Of a stretch of DNA of 52,071 bases, positions 20,345-32,126 are shown in pieces; position 1 is the first letter of the stretch; each line of letters starts with the position of its first letter. Source of the DNA: Chara braunii (Eukaryota > Streptophyta > Charophyceae > Charales > Characeae). Location: contig BFEA01000381.1 in the NCBI GenBank assembly GCA_003427395.1, positions 545,995 to 598,065 of the forward strand, read 5' to 3'. The notes beneath the pieces are model-generated. The model was not told the DNA's origin. It saw only the letters and a program-made list of their open reading frames with translations, and did not search any database. A program made the position numbers and the translations under genes.

Positions 20345-21465
20345 GGTTCTCAATGGGGAAATGTGTTTCGGTAATGAAACACCGAATCTACACGCGGATA
20401 TAACCCCAAAGTGTATTTCAGTAATGAAACACCGAATGTGCACTCCGATATAATCCCTGAAAAAACTAAGTAAATCTCGAAAATCCTAAACTGCGTTTGG
20501 TAACGAAATACCGAATGTCAGAATATGCGCTCGGATATAACCCGTAAAAAAAACTAAGTAAATCCCGAAAACCCCGAAGTGCGTTTCAGGAATGAAACAC
20601 CGAATGTGCACTCGATATAACTTCCCAAAAAAATACTAAAACCTGAAAACCCCGAAGACTTAGTCTGTTTCGGTAACGAAACATGGAATGTGCACTCAGA
20701 TATTAGTTCCCAAAAATACTAAGTAAATCCCGAAAACCCCGAAATGCATTTTGGTAACGAAACACTGAATGTGCACTCGGACTTTCGTCCCAAAAAAACA
20801 GTAAATCTCGAAACCCCGAAGTAAGTTTTGGTAAAAAACACCAAATGTGCACTCGGATATTGGTCTTAAAAAGACGAAGTAAATCACAAAATCCCTGAAA
20901 TGCATTTCGATAACGAAACACCGAATGTGCATTAGGATATAATTCCCCAAAAAACTAAATAAATTCTGAAAACCCCTAAGACTTAGTGCGTTCCGGTAAC
21001 AAAAAATCGAAGGCGCACTCGGATACAACTCTAAAAAAAACTAAGTAAAAAAAAATAAAAATGAAATGCATTTCGGTAACGAAACATCGAATGTGCACTC
21101 GAATACAACTCCCCCAAAAGACTGAGTAAATCCCGAAAACCCCGACGTGCGTTTCGATAACGAAACACCGAATGTGCACTCGGATATTAGTTTTCAAAAA
21201 GACAAAGGAAATCCCCAAAACCCTGAAGTGTGTTTCGCTAACGAAAAACCAAATGTGCACTCGGATATCACTTCCCAAAAGACTAAGTAAATCCCCAAGT
21301 ACGTTTTGGTAACGAAACACTGAATGTGCACTCGGATATTATGCCTAAAAAGACTAAGTAAATCCTAAAATCCCTGAAGTGCGTTTCGATAACGAAACAC
21401 AAAATGTGCACTCAAATATTAGTCCCCAAAAGGACAAAGTATATCATGAAGACCCCGAAGACTGA
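20345..21465. repeat. Satellite array, about 80-bp unit, roughly 14 copies
   Basis: The unit contains gtgcgtttcggtaacgaaac, accgaatgtgcactcggata and actaagtaaatcccgaaaac. Landmarks at about 20394, 20440, 20530, 20610, 20693, 20775, 20850, 20927, 21016, 21094, 21175, 21256, 21330 and 21410 give a mean period near 80 bp, with one short unit at the left. Units differ by indels and about 10-20% substitutions. Minus-strand frames (21320-20976, 21028-20696) translate several units in a row as a repeated peptide (RVHIRCFV, then VFGIY.VFLG). The array abuts the hAT pseudogene. Confidence 0.9.
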
Positions 21466-21559
21466 CTCTAAAACAGTCGAAAACAAATTCAAGTCAGGGA
21501 AGAGCCTCAATCACGCTACAACGGATTTACAGTAAAGAGGAGGACTCGAAAGAGGAGGA

Positions 21560-22563
21560 TTCTGACGGGGAGAACTCAGATGAGGAAACAAACGAGGAGG
21601 ATGAGGACATGGAGGAGTACACACAGCTTGACACAAACTCTCTCATTGTCCATGACAATGCCAACCACCGTGTTTGGCCCAGTCTCTTTGATCACTCCAC
21701 CGAGGATCTTCAAATACACTGTCGCATCCTTATTTTTCCCCTTCATCATGATGCACACTAATTTTTAAAAAAACGGTCCCTATCGAGGACCATCACATTC
21801 AGATGGGGATGGTTGTATCAGACGAACCGTCCATCTGAAGCATGCAGCCTGTGACCTGCGAATGTGTGATCATGGCGGTCACATCCGCTCTCCTTATTCC
21901 AAATGCATCGTTCTACCTCTTCGGTCGCCCCTCATCCCTGTGTTTTGGAAACCTGACGGATGCGTCTTTTTCATCGCTTGATAAACTCGAGGGAGTACTT
22001 GTTGTCGACACGTTTGAAGGGCTGATTCGTGTAGAACAGAAAGTTGTCGAGGAAGCAACTTGTGTGCTCATTACGCGTAACTATGTTGTACGCATCCTCG
22101 ATGAGTGTCTACCTAACTAGTCGATCTGTCCGGGACGCGACCTGGCCAGAATCCCTAAAAGTTACCACGGGCGATGGTGCTTAACTTGCATTCACCTTTC
22201 CACTGTCTGCATCCACTGACATCGCTCCAACCACCTGATCGTTGGCAGATGGCAGGTTGCTCGTCGGTGTGTAATTCCCCTTCCCCCCCCCTTCAATGAT
22301 TTTTTCTCGAGGTGTTTCCCCATGTGAATCTCATTCACCCTTCTCACCCTCTCCTCAACTGACAATTGTCTAGTGAGGAGGTTCGGGCTTCACTTCTTCA
22401 GGAAGTGGGCTCTCAAGTTTGACGTCGTCCCATCGAACAGGGTCTCGCAATACTTACATACCCAATGTTTTTACCCCTTTCTGAGGTTCCTCCCTGTTGA
22501 ACCTTCATCCTTGAAGTGCTGCTTCAAGTCTTCAAGGAGCTGCATCGGTAGAGTGGACGCCAT
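21560..22563 (-). pseudogene. hAT-superfamily transposase (BED zinc finger, DUF659), 3' truncated
   Basis: From ATG at 22563 one frame encodes MASTLPMQLLEDLKQHF, a TAA (22473-22471), then the BED finger WVCKYCETLFDGTTSNLRAH, a TGA, and SVEERVRRVNEIHMGKHLE. Farther on it gives NFLFYTNQPFKRVDNKYS, the usual hAT start of the DUF659 region. After frameshifts come TGCMLQMDGSSDTT (the strand carrying the first catalytic Asp in hAT proteins) and ATVYLKILGGVIKETGPNT with GIVMDN (second acidic segment). The protein would cut and rejoin element ends. Everything after the second segment, including the dimerisation domain, is missing and replaced by the 80-bp satellite. At least three nonsense codons and two frameshifts make it inactive. 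A related downstream segment sits at 49842-49957. Confidence 0.8.
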
Positions 22564-22621
22564 TGCCTCTGTCACCGACATCGATGGAAAGGCCATAACA
22601 CGAAATTGTGGCTAAACGACC

Positions 22622-22932
22622 ATTTCGTCAAAATGGACATTTTTATTTTTTGAACGAAATTGAAACCGAGTTTTTTGGCCGAAAACTCGTCAAAATTTGT
22701 TTTTCCTGAGGGTCCATCATTTGTAAGACGCTGAACCCCCTGGCTGTACATGGACCTAGCTTGAGACCAGGTACCTCCAGGCATGCCTGGAGGTACCTGG
22801 TCTCAAGCTAGGTCCATGTACAGTCAGGGGGTTCAGCGTTTTACAAACGCTGGACCCTCAAGAACAACAAATTTTGACGAGCTCGGTTTGAATGTCGTTC
22901 AAAAAATAAAAGATGTCCATTTTGACGAAATG
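22622..22932. repeat. Long near-perfect palindrome (cruciform-capable)
   Basis: Arms of about 150-160 bp meet without a spacer at GGCATGCC (centre 22783/22784). The inner 70 bp (aggtacctggtctcaagcta, then ggtccatgtacag) is almost identical on both arms; the outer part (atttcgtcaaaatggacat) has a few indels. It lies 5' of the hAT pseudogene on that gene's strand. Both strands give the same short frame (MPGGTWSQARSMYSQGVQR) as a consequence of the symmetry. Confidence 0.9.
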
Positions 22933-23406
22933 ACAGCTGCTAGCCCCTCGAAGGGCAAACCATTCCCCTCGTCCCCCTTCATTCTATCGCCTTCAATCCC
23001 CCTTAGAACGCAACATTCCAGCAGACATTTAAAAAAAAAAAAAAAAAAAAAACAAGCAAATTGACCTGCTTGAACAACTTTCAAAAAGGAGGGGAAAAAA
23101 AATTGCAAATGCCAAATTGAGATTTCTAATTTGGAAGCGATGACAATTGGAAGAAGCAAAGATGAATGGAGGATGGTTGACTATATTCCTGTCTAAACGT
23201 CCTGAACGCACGTACATATTCTAATGGGCGCGTTCAGATCACCATATGGCACATTCAAACACGCCATGTGATAAACATGAGGCGAAAAATGAATGCGATC
23301 CTCTCACAGGCTCGCACGTCCGAAGCCACCCGGGGGGTGCGCTGAGTCCAAAAAAAATGAAAAAATCCCATGTCTTTGTGTGAGATCCAATCGTTAGCTC
23401 CCAGCG
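22933..23406. other. No gene; poly(A) and a short motif cluster
   Basis: A run of about 22 A (23031-23051) with one nearby C, and GAACGCA/GCGCGTTC motifs at 23209-23260 resembling those bounding 12359-13455. Confidence 0.5.
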
Positions 23407-25790
23407 ATGCCAGGCTATGAGGGTTGGGTTTATCATGAGGAGCTCAATCCAACAGGACAACCAGTAGGATCGTTTTGGGAAGGGAGAAGCGACTTTAGGA
23501 AAACACCTAGACCATCGACAGACTTGATACCGTCGTTACCACCGTCACAATCGGCTTCTCCACAACAAATCACGATAAAAAATGGGAAAGCCTCGGTTCA
23601 TAAATGAAACACTCCACACAATAGCCAAGAGAACCACGAGAAGAAAACCTCAAGTGAGCGACAAAAGGCTGCCTCAGGGACAACAAGGAAAGAACAATCA
23701 GGAACAGAGAAGCAAGGAAATATAAGAAGTAGATGTGGAGGGAGAGGGCGGACTAGAATGAGGAGTGACAGGTTACAGAAGCAAAAAGTATTGGTTGCTC
23801 CACCAGTCAAAGAAAGTCGAAAGGATGTTGGCCCGAAGGCGAGATATTACCTTCCATAATATGGTTTGAAAGGCATATCAGAATGGAGGGAAGTGAAACG
23901 AAAAGGGGGGAGCAAGCAAATGGAGACTTCGTTGAACAAAAAGGAAGACATCAGTGAAAGAGAGGAAGTGGGATCGGAAAAGACAGGGAAGGAAGCAAGG
24001 GAGAGACTAGGGGGACCTGAGAATCAGACAGCAAAAATAATAAGGATAACAAAAGTAAAAGAGGAGTTATTAGAAGCGAAGCATAATGAACATCAAGGTT
24101 GATAAGTAGTACCGATGGAATTGGATCCGTTGCAGGAGCTATTGAAACCACAACCAATGGAGGTATTAGAAATATCACTGTCAGCCTCCCTACCCCCACA
24201 AGTCTTGCCTGCAATAATGGACAATGCAAAAATGACACTGGCCCACAGACAGTAAGAGTGGTCGATTTGTTGTTATATAATTTGAAAAGGCAGCACCATA
24301 AATTTATTGAGAACGAATGACCGAAGGTTTTTCAGGATTTGGTCTCTCTTACAGATAGCAGTAGCAGCTTGAGAATGTTTTGCAGATGAGACCTCCACAA
24401 GGAATAGCATGGGAAAAAATCAGTAAAAAGTTAATCGGGATTATGTTGACTAGATTTAATAAAGTTTTAGTTGAACGAACAACACACTTACCGGGACTGC
24501 AGAACCGATTCCAACCCTTATTACTTCAACAAGGAATAAAGGGAGTGGAGGGCGTGGAGGGAATTGAGGATAGGGGTGATTGGCAACAACAGCAGTTAGA
24601 GAAAGGAAACAGGGTAAATCATATTTACAACAAACTCTCGACGGTCTGTTGGAATGAACAACAGGAACAGAGGATGGAGGAATCGACAGAAAAATAGTAG
24701 GATTCCAGTGAAGTGAGTCAGGTTTTTCCTCGTCACTGCATGGTACTACGAAAGGAAAGTCACAGAATGCAGGGGATTATATCAGAACTGACAGGTGAGA
24801 AAAAGTTTGTGTTGATTCTCCGATCTTATTAGAATGGAGTACAATCATCAAAGGACTGCCAATTACAAGAGCAACAAGATAATCAAGATAAAAGGATGAG
24901 AGGAGAATCATTCCCAATGGTGGGGGAGGGAACACAAGAGGGTACACAAGAAGAGGGGAGAGGGGTCAGAAAGTATGAGGGAGACTATGAGAATGAAAAA
25001 TTTCAAAGTGAAAAAACAGTTCACGGGAAGGTCTGATTCAATACAAGCTGGCATGAGAAGACATGAAACGTTACAGGTGTTGGACAAAGGAAAACAAGAT
25101 TTAGCACAAAGAGTGAAGAGTAATATATGAGAAAAAGAAGGAAGAGAGAATGAGGGAACATAGGATTTTGAATCTGACACAAAGCAAGGAAATTAGGTGA
25201 CAGTGGAGAAAGCAAAGGAAGGAGGTAGAAAATAGGTTACATGTTTGGAACAAACAATTCAAGGGCAAGAAAGGCATGGGAGGCCAGTGGGGCAGGGAAA
25301 GCATCCTAAAAAAAACACAGTATTGGCAAGGGTTAAATGAAATAAGCACATAGTTTATCTGACAGAAGATTTACCTAATAAAGAACACTCCTCCTCCCTT
25401 GAATCAGAACTTATATGTAAAAGACAAAGTTCAAAACACCGACTGCAGAAAGGATATGGAATATCATTACTGTTAATCAAGAATCACAGAGAATAGTTGG
25501 TGGTGACATCTATGCAAAATATAAAGCTTCCAAACAAATAGAACTTAGATGGTTCACTCAAGAATCTTTGGAGAAATTACAACTTCTCAAGATAAAAGAA
25601 AGCAAGTTTTGGTCAGAGACAGACGTTAGTACTCTCCTGGTCAGATTATTGGGATACGGCATGCTAAAACACGGTGGACTGTTGGAAGAAGGATAATGAA
25701 AGGAGTTTTAAGTTATGACTCTCAAAATGAATAGCGATCATCTATAGAATGAAGAACGAGACTGATTAATTTGAGAAAATGGAAGGCTTC
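23407..25790 (+). pseudogene. 5' part of a LINE, ORF1-like remnants
   Basis: Plus-strand frames 23407-23607 (MPGYEGWVYHEELNP), 23866-24102 (Lys/Glu-rich), 24099-24320 and 24380-24697 follow one another but are separated by stops and shifts. Around 25500-25700 the sequence ASKQIELRWF, then TDVSTLLVRLLGYG and KHGGLLEEG, aligns with a block ahead of the endonuclease in the second LINE (PKHLIDLKWF at about 47076; ADVATVSIRLL about 47170). This supports one element family. The exact 5' end is not visible. The region is low in GC, like the LINE downstream. Confidence 0.45.
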
Positions 25791-25799
25791 AAGGTAATA

Positions 25800-26665
25800 G
25801 ATGCTTTGTATAATAAGGACAAATCTTTGAAAAAAATGAGAAGGGAAACAAATTTAGATATGAGATCCTTGAATGCAAATGGACAGCCTCAACCGAATCG
25901 CAAAAAAAACAGATCATCTATGATCAACTCAAAGGGATAGATGAGAGAGACCAACCGGATATTATTTGTATACAGGAGATATATCTTATGGATACGAAAA
26001 TACATAATCATTGTCACAAACAAATTTTACCTCCGAGAGCCTTTAGAGCACATGCCGCTAGACCCAGGAATGCTGAAGTTGCGACTTGGAGCCTTCCACG
26101 ATCCAGAGTAAATTCAATCAACAGGGGAAAGTAGATAAAGAAGATGGCATGTGAGTTTATATTTTAGCAATGTTAGAATTAGAAGTGGTTAGTATCCTAT
26201 GTGTCTATGAGCCAAATGAAATGGACGAGCAACAATGTTTTTTCGAACGTATTATACCTAAACTCCCAGTATAAATTCTCATTATTATAGCATGTGATTT
26301 CAATGCAGCCCCAGATAGACATTTGGATAGGTGGCGGATTCCTTCTTCGTGCCCTATGCATGTGGAAACAGATAAACTCATAATAACAAATCTGAACCAA
26401 TCACTAAAATTGTTTGACTTTTTTCGTAGGGTTAAGCCCACTCAATGCAAGTTTACCTGTTTTTGGAAAGGTCAATCCGGGACTTTTTTGAGATCACGTT
26501 TTGACTTGATTCTAGTGTCAGAAGATATACTAAGCGCAATTCAAGTAGCAGAAAATATTCCTCATAGTTCTCTTTCTGGTTTGGACAATGCAATGTGCGT
26601 AGTCATTCTTTCTTTTCAGAAGAAAAAAAAAAAACAGATCAAGGAAAAAACTTTTATAAATTGAA
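25800..26665 (+). pseudogene. LINE endonuclease domain (APE type)
   Basis: Motifs in order across frames: MRSLNANG (the Asn motif, about 25860), IYDQLKGIDERDQPDIICIQE (QE metal-ligand motif, near 25975), CDFNAAPDRHLD (Asp/Asn motif, about 26293), RFDLILVSED (about 26500) and SLSGLDNAMCVV (about 26573), where the last catalytic His of SDH is replaced. The enzyme nicks target DNA to prime reverse transcription. Several stops and frameshifts lie between motifs. The endonuclease at 47328-48060 is a close relative. Confidence 0.8.
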
Positions 26666-27189
26666 TACGTCGCATATGAAAATCCCCGAATTTAAGCACT
26701 ATCTTAGAGATGTATGGACCTTCTAGAGGGAATAGAAAAACAATATACATAATGACATTGAATGGTTCAACACCGATCTTATTTTTCTATGTCGTAAATG
26801 CAATGAATATTTTAAAATCTTAGTAGTACAAAGACATTTCAACGAAAGCAACTTCAAGAAATAATTCAACCGTGACTGCTAAAGATATTATAGATGAACT
26901 CACACGAAGAAAATAACAATGGCGTAGTAGTTCAAGAATTACAGGAGTTGGAAAATAAATTATTAAAGAAGATGAATTATAGGTGGCAAGGTGATAGGAT
27001 TAGGGCAAGCTCAGTAAAAACAATATTAAAGGAGCTATGAACCCAAAATTTTCACAATGGCAAGAGCACGAATATGTACGACAATTATTGAAGCACTTGC
27101 TCACCCATAACAACTAAATGACAATTGGGCAACTTCAACACCAGAATGTTCACTTACTAAATAAAAAATATGAACGGCCCTCATGATGA
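26666..27189 (+). pseudogene. LINE inter-domain region
   Basis: Low-GC, frameshifted sequence between the endonuclease and the reverse transcriptase, in the same orientation. No separate feature. Confidence 0.55.
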
Positions 27190-28330
27190 TGGAGAAAGAA
27201 AAAATATCAGGGATCGATGGTCTTCCGGACTTTTCCCAATGAATTATGGGAAACCCTTTGGGAATTTTTTTCGATGAATGTAATAAAATTTTGTATTATT
27301 TATAAAGTGGTAGGAAAGACGGACCTGGTGGGAGAGATGGTAGATCAAAGAGTCCTTACACTGTTATACAAGAAAATGGCAAAATCGAATATTCGTAATT
27401 ATAAAATCATCACTCTCCTAACAACGGTATACAAGATGTTATCAAACGCATTAACCAATAGAATGGATAAACTTATGACAAACATAATTCACCCTGCTCA
27501 AAGAGGGTTTATTCCAGGAAGGAATATTTATGATAACATCTTGTTTGTTAATGAACTAATTAGACCCTCACGTCCAAGCATAATGTTGCTTTTATATTAA
27601 TCGATTTTGAAAAAACTTATGATCATGTTGATTGGTTCTTTCTGGATAAATGTTTGAAGAAACTCAATTTTGGTCCATGCTTTAGAAAATTGATTAAAGT
27701 TCTACATCATAATGCAACAATGAGAGTTATGGTGAATTGTAATATGACACCACTAATTTCCTCAGAATGATCAGTTAGACAAGGGGATCCGATTACTCAT
27801 TTTTTGTTCGTGATAATTATGAAAACTATAGCAGCAAACTTGAGAAATAATAAAGATACCAAGCGTATTCAAATCCCATCTATTCCATAGGAGGTTATTA
27901 CAATATGCTCTTTATTTTTTGATGATATTTCATTAATGGTAGAGGTTTTTCAAGCTAATTTGATTGCAATCAAAATAATAATGGATAAAATTTTCCTTTT
28001 GTATGATATGAATGTGGATTGGAGAAATAAGACTCTAGGATGGTGTATACACTACGATGGCGTGAGACCCCTAGAACAACCCTAAATAAGGTGGCTCCTA
28101 TCAAAGTTCTAGGAATCTCGTTATCAGCAAATTTAAAACAAATGTTTAATAATAAAAGTTTTATGAAGTACATCAAGGCAAAATTATAATTATGGAATAA
28201 TAAACATATGGAAAGAACATTGGTTATCAACTTATCAATAATGTTGTCCTTGCTTCTATATGGTATAAATCCGCATTTTGAGCCATGGATAAACCTACTC
28301 TCAAAATCCTTCATCGGTAGCTAGCTGCCT
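27190..28330 (+). pseudogene. LINE reverse transcriptase domain
   Basis: The frame at 27217-27600 encodes NYKIITLLTTVYKMLSNALT (RT motif 1 style), HPAQRGFIPGRNIYDNILFV (motif 2) and leads to LLIDFEKTYDHVDWFFLD (motif A, catalytic Asp, about 27596), SVRQGDPITHFLFVIIM (motif B, RQG, about 27770) and CSLFFDDISLMVE (motif C, F-x-D-D, about 27908). Then come KVLGISLSANLKQ (about 28095) and LLLYGINPHFEPWINLL. Order and spacing are those of non-LTR RTs, which copy element RNA at the nicked target. An in-frame TGA precedes motif B and several frame changes follow, so it is dead. Confidence 0.85.
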
Positions 28331-30850
28331 TTCTGTGAATGGGAAACCATGAATTAGATAGGATCATTAGTAGAGTGGCATGACTATTAGTGATTCAACG
28401 TAAATCAACAGTTCGGTTAGGAATAATCGATCCATCTATTCAAGCTATGGCCTTATCTATGCAATGGTTCAAACAACTTTTGTTTGACCCTTTAGTGTCA
28501 TGGAACAGTTCAGCAAGTGACTAAATCAAGAGACTGACATCCATAACCCCAGAAACGGTGGATCCGCTACTGTGGTTAGAAAACCGTTATTGGTCTCTCT
28601 CAAGAAAATCTCAAAAAGGAGAACTACATCTTGATGAATCGGATACATAAGCGGTCTAATTTTTTTTTTTAAATAACTTCTTCTGGATATAAATATTTAA
28701 AAATTGGAAAAAATTACCACCTCTTAAGAAAATCCCCCCTCAAAGAAAGGAAAAAGTGTGTCAACAACTCTTATTTAATAATGTTTTTTTGAGGGATTCT
28801 CAAGGATATGTCTTACATTATAAGGATTCTCCCTAGAAAGGGTGAGTTAAGAATGAAGTAATTAGGATAATTAAAGATATTTGGGGTAAAGAAAAAAAAA
28901 AAAAGACTGGATCTCCCTCTTAGACTTTCATACTCGTTTTTGCTATTCTCATCATCTGGACTGGGCCATGATACAAATGATTGATATAGTTTTTCTAGAT
29001 TGGATTCGTATTCTTAGGACTATACTTAAGTTAAATGCTTCAGACTGAGTAGCTATAAAAGACCAAACCATTGTGATAGGTAACATTATTGAATATTTCA
29101 AAGCCGAGTCAATTCTGTTGGAAATTTATGAGATAGAAATATATGGTTTTATGCTAACCTCTTAATAGAAAAACACAAGATGGATGCAAGAAACTCAAAT
29201 TTACAGAGTCTAGGTCTGTCAGGTTAAAAATAAATTGCTAACTTTCAAACCAAAGATAATTATATCTTCTCGACCAATAGACCAAGCCACCTGGAGATGA
29301 ACGATCCTAATGGGGAAAGGTAGATCCTGCTCTACAACATTGCACACATTAAAAAACAAATCAACCTATAAGATGCTGAGACAAAAATGTCAATATCAAG
29401 GAAAAAGTGGAAGATAGGTCGATGAAACATCTAAATGTGAATAGAGATGAGTTAAGATCAATTAAATGGTTTAAAAATAGTAATTTAAGCTTTGCAAAAG
29501 TGGCTTCCTTACAATGGCAAATTGTTCACAGGTGCCTCCCAACAAACAATTGGATTTTTATCAGAACTTTTCTAGAACAAAAAAATTTAGTTCTTCCTTC
29601 CTTGGTGTAAATTCTGCAAGTTTGTCTTTCCAAAGAGGCTCATTGTATAAATCATTGAACATATCTTTAGGATAATTAAAGATATTTGGAATAAAGAAAA
29701 AAAAGAGACTGGATCCCCCTCTTAGACTTCCATACTCGTCTTCGCTATTGTCATCATCTGGACTGGGTCATGAAACAAATAATTGATATAGTTTCTCTAG
29801 ATTGGATTCATATTCTTAGGAGCAGACCTAAGTTATATGCTTTAGACTAAGTAGCTATAAAAGGTCAGACCAGTGTGGTAGGGAACATTATTGAATATTT
29901 CAATGCCTAGTCATTTCTGTTGGAAATTTATGAGATAGAAATATATGGTTTTATGCTAACATCTTAATAGAAAAACACAAAATGGATGGAAGAGGCTCAA
30001 ATATTCAGAATCTATGTCTGTCAGGCTAAAAAGAAATGGCTAAATTTCAAACCAAAGATCCTTATATCTTATCGACCAATAGACCCAGCCACCTAGAGAT
30101 GGACGAGCCTAATGGAGAAAGGTAGATCCTCCTCTACAACATTGCACACATTAAAAGTCAAATCAACCTATAGGATGCTGAGACAAAAATGTCAATATTA
30201 AGGAAAGGGTGAAAGATAGGTGGATGAAACATCTAAATGCGAATAGAGATGAGTTAAGATCAATCAAATGGTTTAAAAATAGTAATTTAAGGTCTGCAAA
30301 AGTGGCTTCCTTACAATGACAAATTTTTCACAGGTGCCTCCCTACCAACAATTGGATTATTGACAGAACACAACAAAAAAAATTGGCTCTTCCTTGGTGT
30401 AAATTCTGCAAGTTTGTCTTTCCAAAGAGACTCATTGTATAAACCATTGAACATATCTTCCTCCAATGCACAAGAGCAGTATGATTATGGCGTTGGTGGG
30501 ATAAGAATTAGGTACTTCTGAGGAAAGTGTTACTCCTTGAGTCATTGAACCCAGAACAGATTAGATGAATTCACATGAAATTTATTTAATATTGCTATAA
30601 GGGTCATATTGTGGGCAATATGGATAAAAAGAGGTACTCACGAGATAAAGGGTGCACGATTGAACAGGCCTGAGTTCACAGAAACTATTAAACAACAAGT
30701 TCAAACTGATATTTTATATGGATGGGAGAAATTCAAAGAAAAAATACAATATATCACATCTAAGAAGGAGATTTGGTATCACATCCAGTTGTTTAATCGT
30801 AGTTGGCTTGGGGGGGATCAGGGAGGGAGAATGGGTCGGATGAACAAGTA
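28331..30850 (+). pseudogene. LINE C-terminal region with an internal 805-bp tandem duplication
   Basis: After the RT come VRLGIIDPSIQAMALSMQWF (about 28413), WSLSRKSQKGELHLDESD and, in the duplicated part, KHLNVNRDELRSIKWF, SFAKVASLQWQIVHRCLPT and NNWIF (29423-29560; repeated at about 30225-30355). LxWxxxHxxLPT followed by Cys residues is the zinc-binding tail typical of plant LINEs. The block starting ttaggataattaaagat at 28862 recurs at 29667 and continues to about 30430. The last frame (30609-30851) encodes LWAIWIKRGTHEIKG, again LINE-like. Confidence 0.7.
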
Positions 30851-31201
30851 ACTTAAAGAGACCAGGTGAAATTTCATAGGAACTATCGCCAATCTTTCAA
30901 CAATTGGATTGAAGTCGACTCTACAATCCCACTCCGTCCATGTGTAAAATTCCCAGGTCATTTTCCTTTGTCGAACGTTTGTATGGTTCCCAGGTCATGG
31001 TATGGGTATGAATGAGACATGCATGTATCTGAGGATATAAATGCTAGGACGAGATAATTTTTTGGCGCCCTATTAAGGGTGAAGAGGCATAATACAGACT
31101 CTGGCGGACTGCTCCGTGTAGACTGTGAGGACCCCGGCCTCGGTGTTCTTAAAATTATTATCAGCCTTAAGAATTGACCCTTTTTGTTAGAAAAAAAAAA
31201 G
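30851..31201 (+). other. LINE 3' untranslated region and poly(A) tail
   Basis: Non-coding continuation of the LINE ending in a run of 11 A at 31191-31201, as expected for target-primed insertion. A 5-prime-side target duplication could not be matched because the 5' end is unknown. Confidence 0.5.
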
Positions 31202-31234
31202 TTTGTATGTTGTCATAGGCGCTAACACTCAAAA

Positions 31235-31378
31235 GAAGCATGTATGTGCTACACTGTTTCGTTGGACTTTCACCGACCCCCCACGAGGTTGTGTGTGTGC
31301 ATGGGTGTTTTCATACTCGCTAAAAAACCATGCATGTGCTAGACTGTTTTGTCGGACTTTCACCGACTCATCAAGAGG

Positions 31379-31424
<46 letters not shown>
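31235..31424. repeat. Tandem duplication (about 95 bp) running into a (GT)n array
   Basis: catg(t/c)atgtgctacactgtttcg, ggactttcaccgac and gaggttgtgtgtg occur at 31238 and 31330. The second copy grows into a (GT)n array up to the gap. Confidence 0.8.
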
Positions 31425-31919
31425 NNNNNNNNNNNNNNNNNNNNNNNNNNNNNNNNNNNNNNNNNNNNNNNNNNNNNNNNNNNNNNNNNNNNNNNNNNNN
31501 NNNNNNNNNNNNNNNNNNNNNNNNNNNNNNNNNNNNNNNNNNNNNNNNNNNNNNNNNNNNNNNNNNNNNNNNNNNNNNNNNNNNNNNNNNNNNNNNNNNN
31601 NNNNNNNNNNNNNNNNNNNNNNNNNNNNNNNNNNNNNNNNNNNNNNNNNNNNNNNNNNNNNNNNNNNNNNNNNNNNNNNNNNNNNNNNNNNNNNNNNNNN
31701 NNNNNNNNNNNNNNNNNNNNNNNNNNNNNNNNNNNNNNNNNNNNNNNNNNNNNNNNNNNNNNNNNNNNNNNNNNNNNNNNNNNNNNNNNNNNNNNNNNNN
31801 NNNNNNNNNNNNNNNNNNNNNNNNNNNNNNNNNNNNNNNNNNNNNNNNNNNNNNNNNNNNNNNNNNNNNNNNNNNNNNNNNNNNNNNNNNNNNNNNNNNN
31901 NNNNNNNNNNNNNNNNNNN
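31425..31919. other. Assembly gap (495 N)
   Basis: N run flanked by GT repeats on both sides, so the missing sequence is probably part of the same dinucleotide array. Confidence 0.98.
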
Positions 31920-32041
31920 GTGTGTGTGTGTGTGTGTGTGTGTGTGTACAAAGCACCACACACACACACACACACACACACAAACCAACCAGAACTGGTC
32001 AAAACTATTCAATTGCTCACTAGTGTGCGTGTGCGAGCGCG

Positions 32042-32122
<81 letters not shown>
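31920..32122. repeat. (GT)n and (AC)n microsatellites
   Basis: GT array to 31947, AC array 31957-31982, 60 bp of unique sequence, then an AC array of about 40 repeats (32043-32122). Confidence 0.95.

Positions 32123-32126
<4 letters not shown>

Noticed and set aside
20345-21465. CRISPR-like repeat array
   Set aside because: Units are contiguous and about 80 bp with diverged sequence throughout; no repeat-spacer structure and the context is eukaryotic.
22563-23064. Two small proteins starting MPGGTWSQARSMYSQ on opposite strands
   Set aside because: They are the same sequence read from both arms of a palindrome; no independent support for coding.
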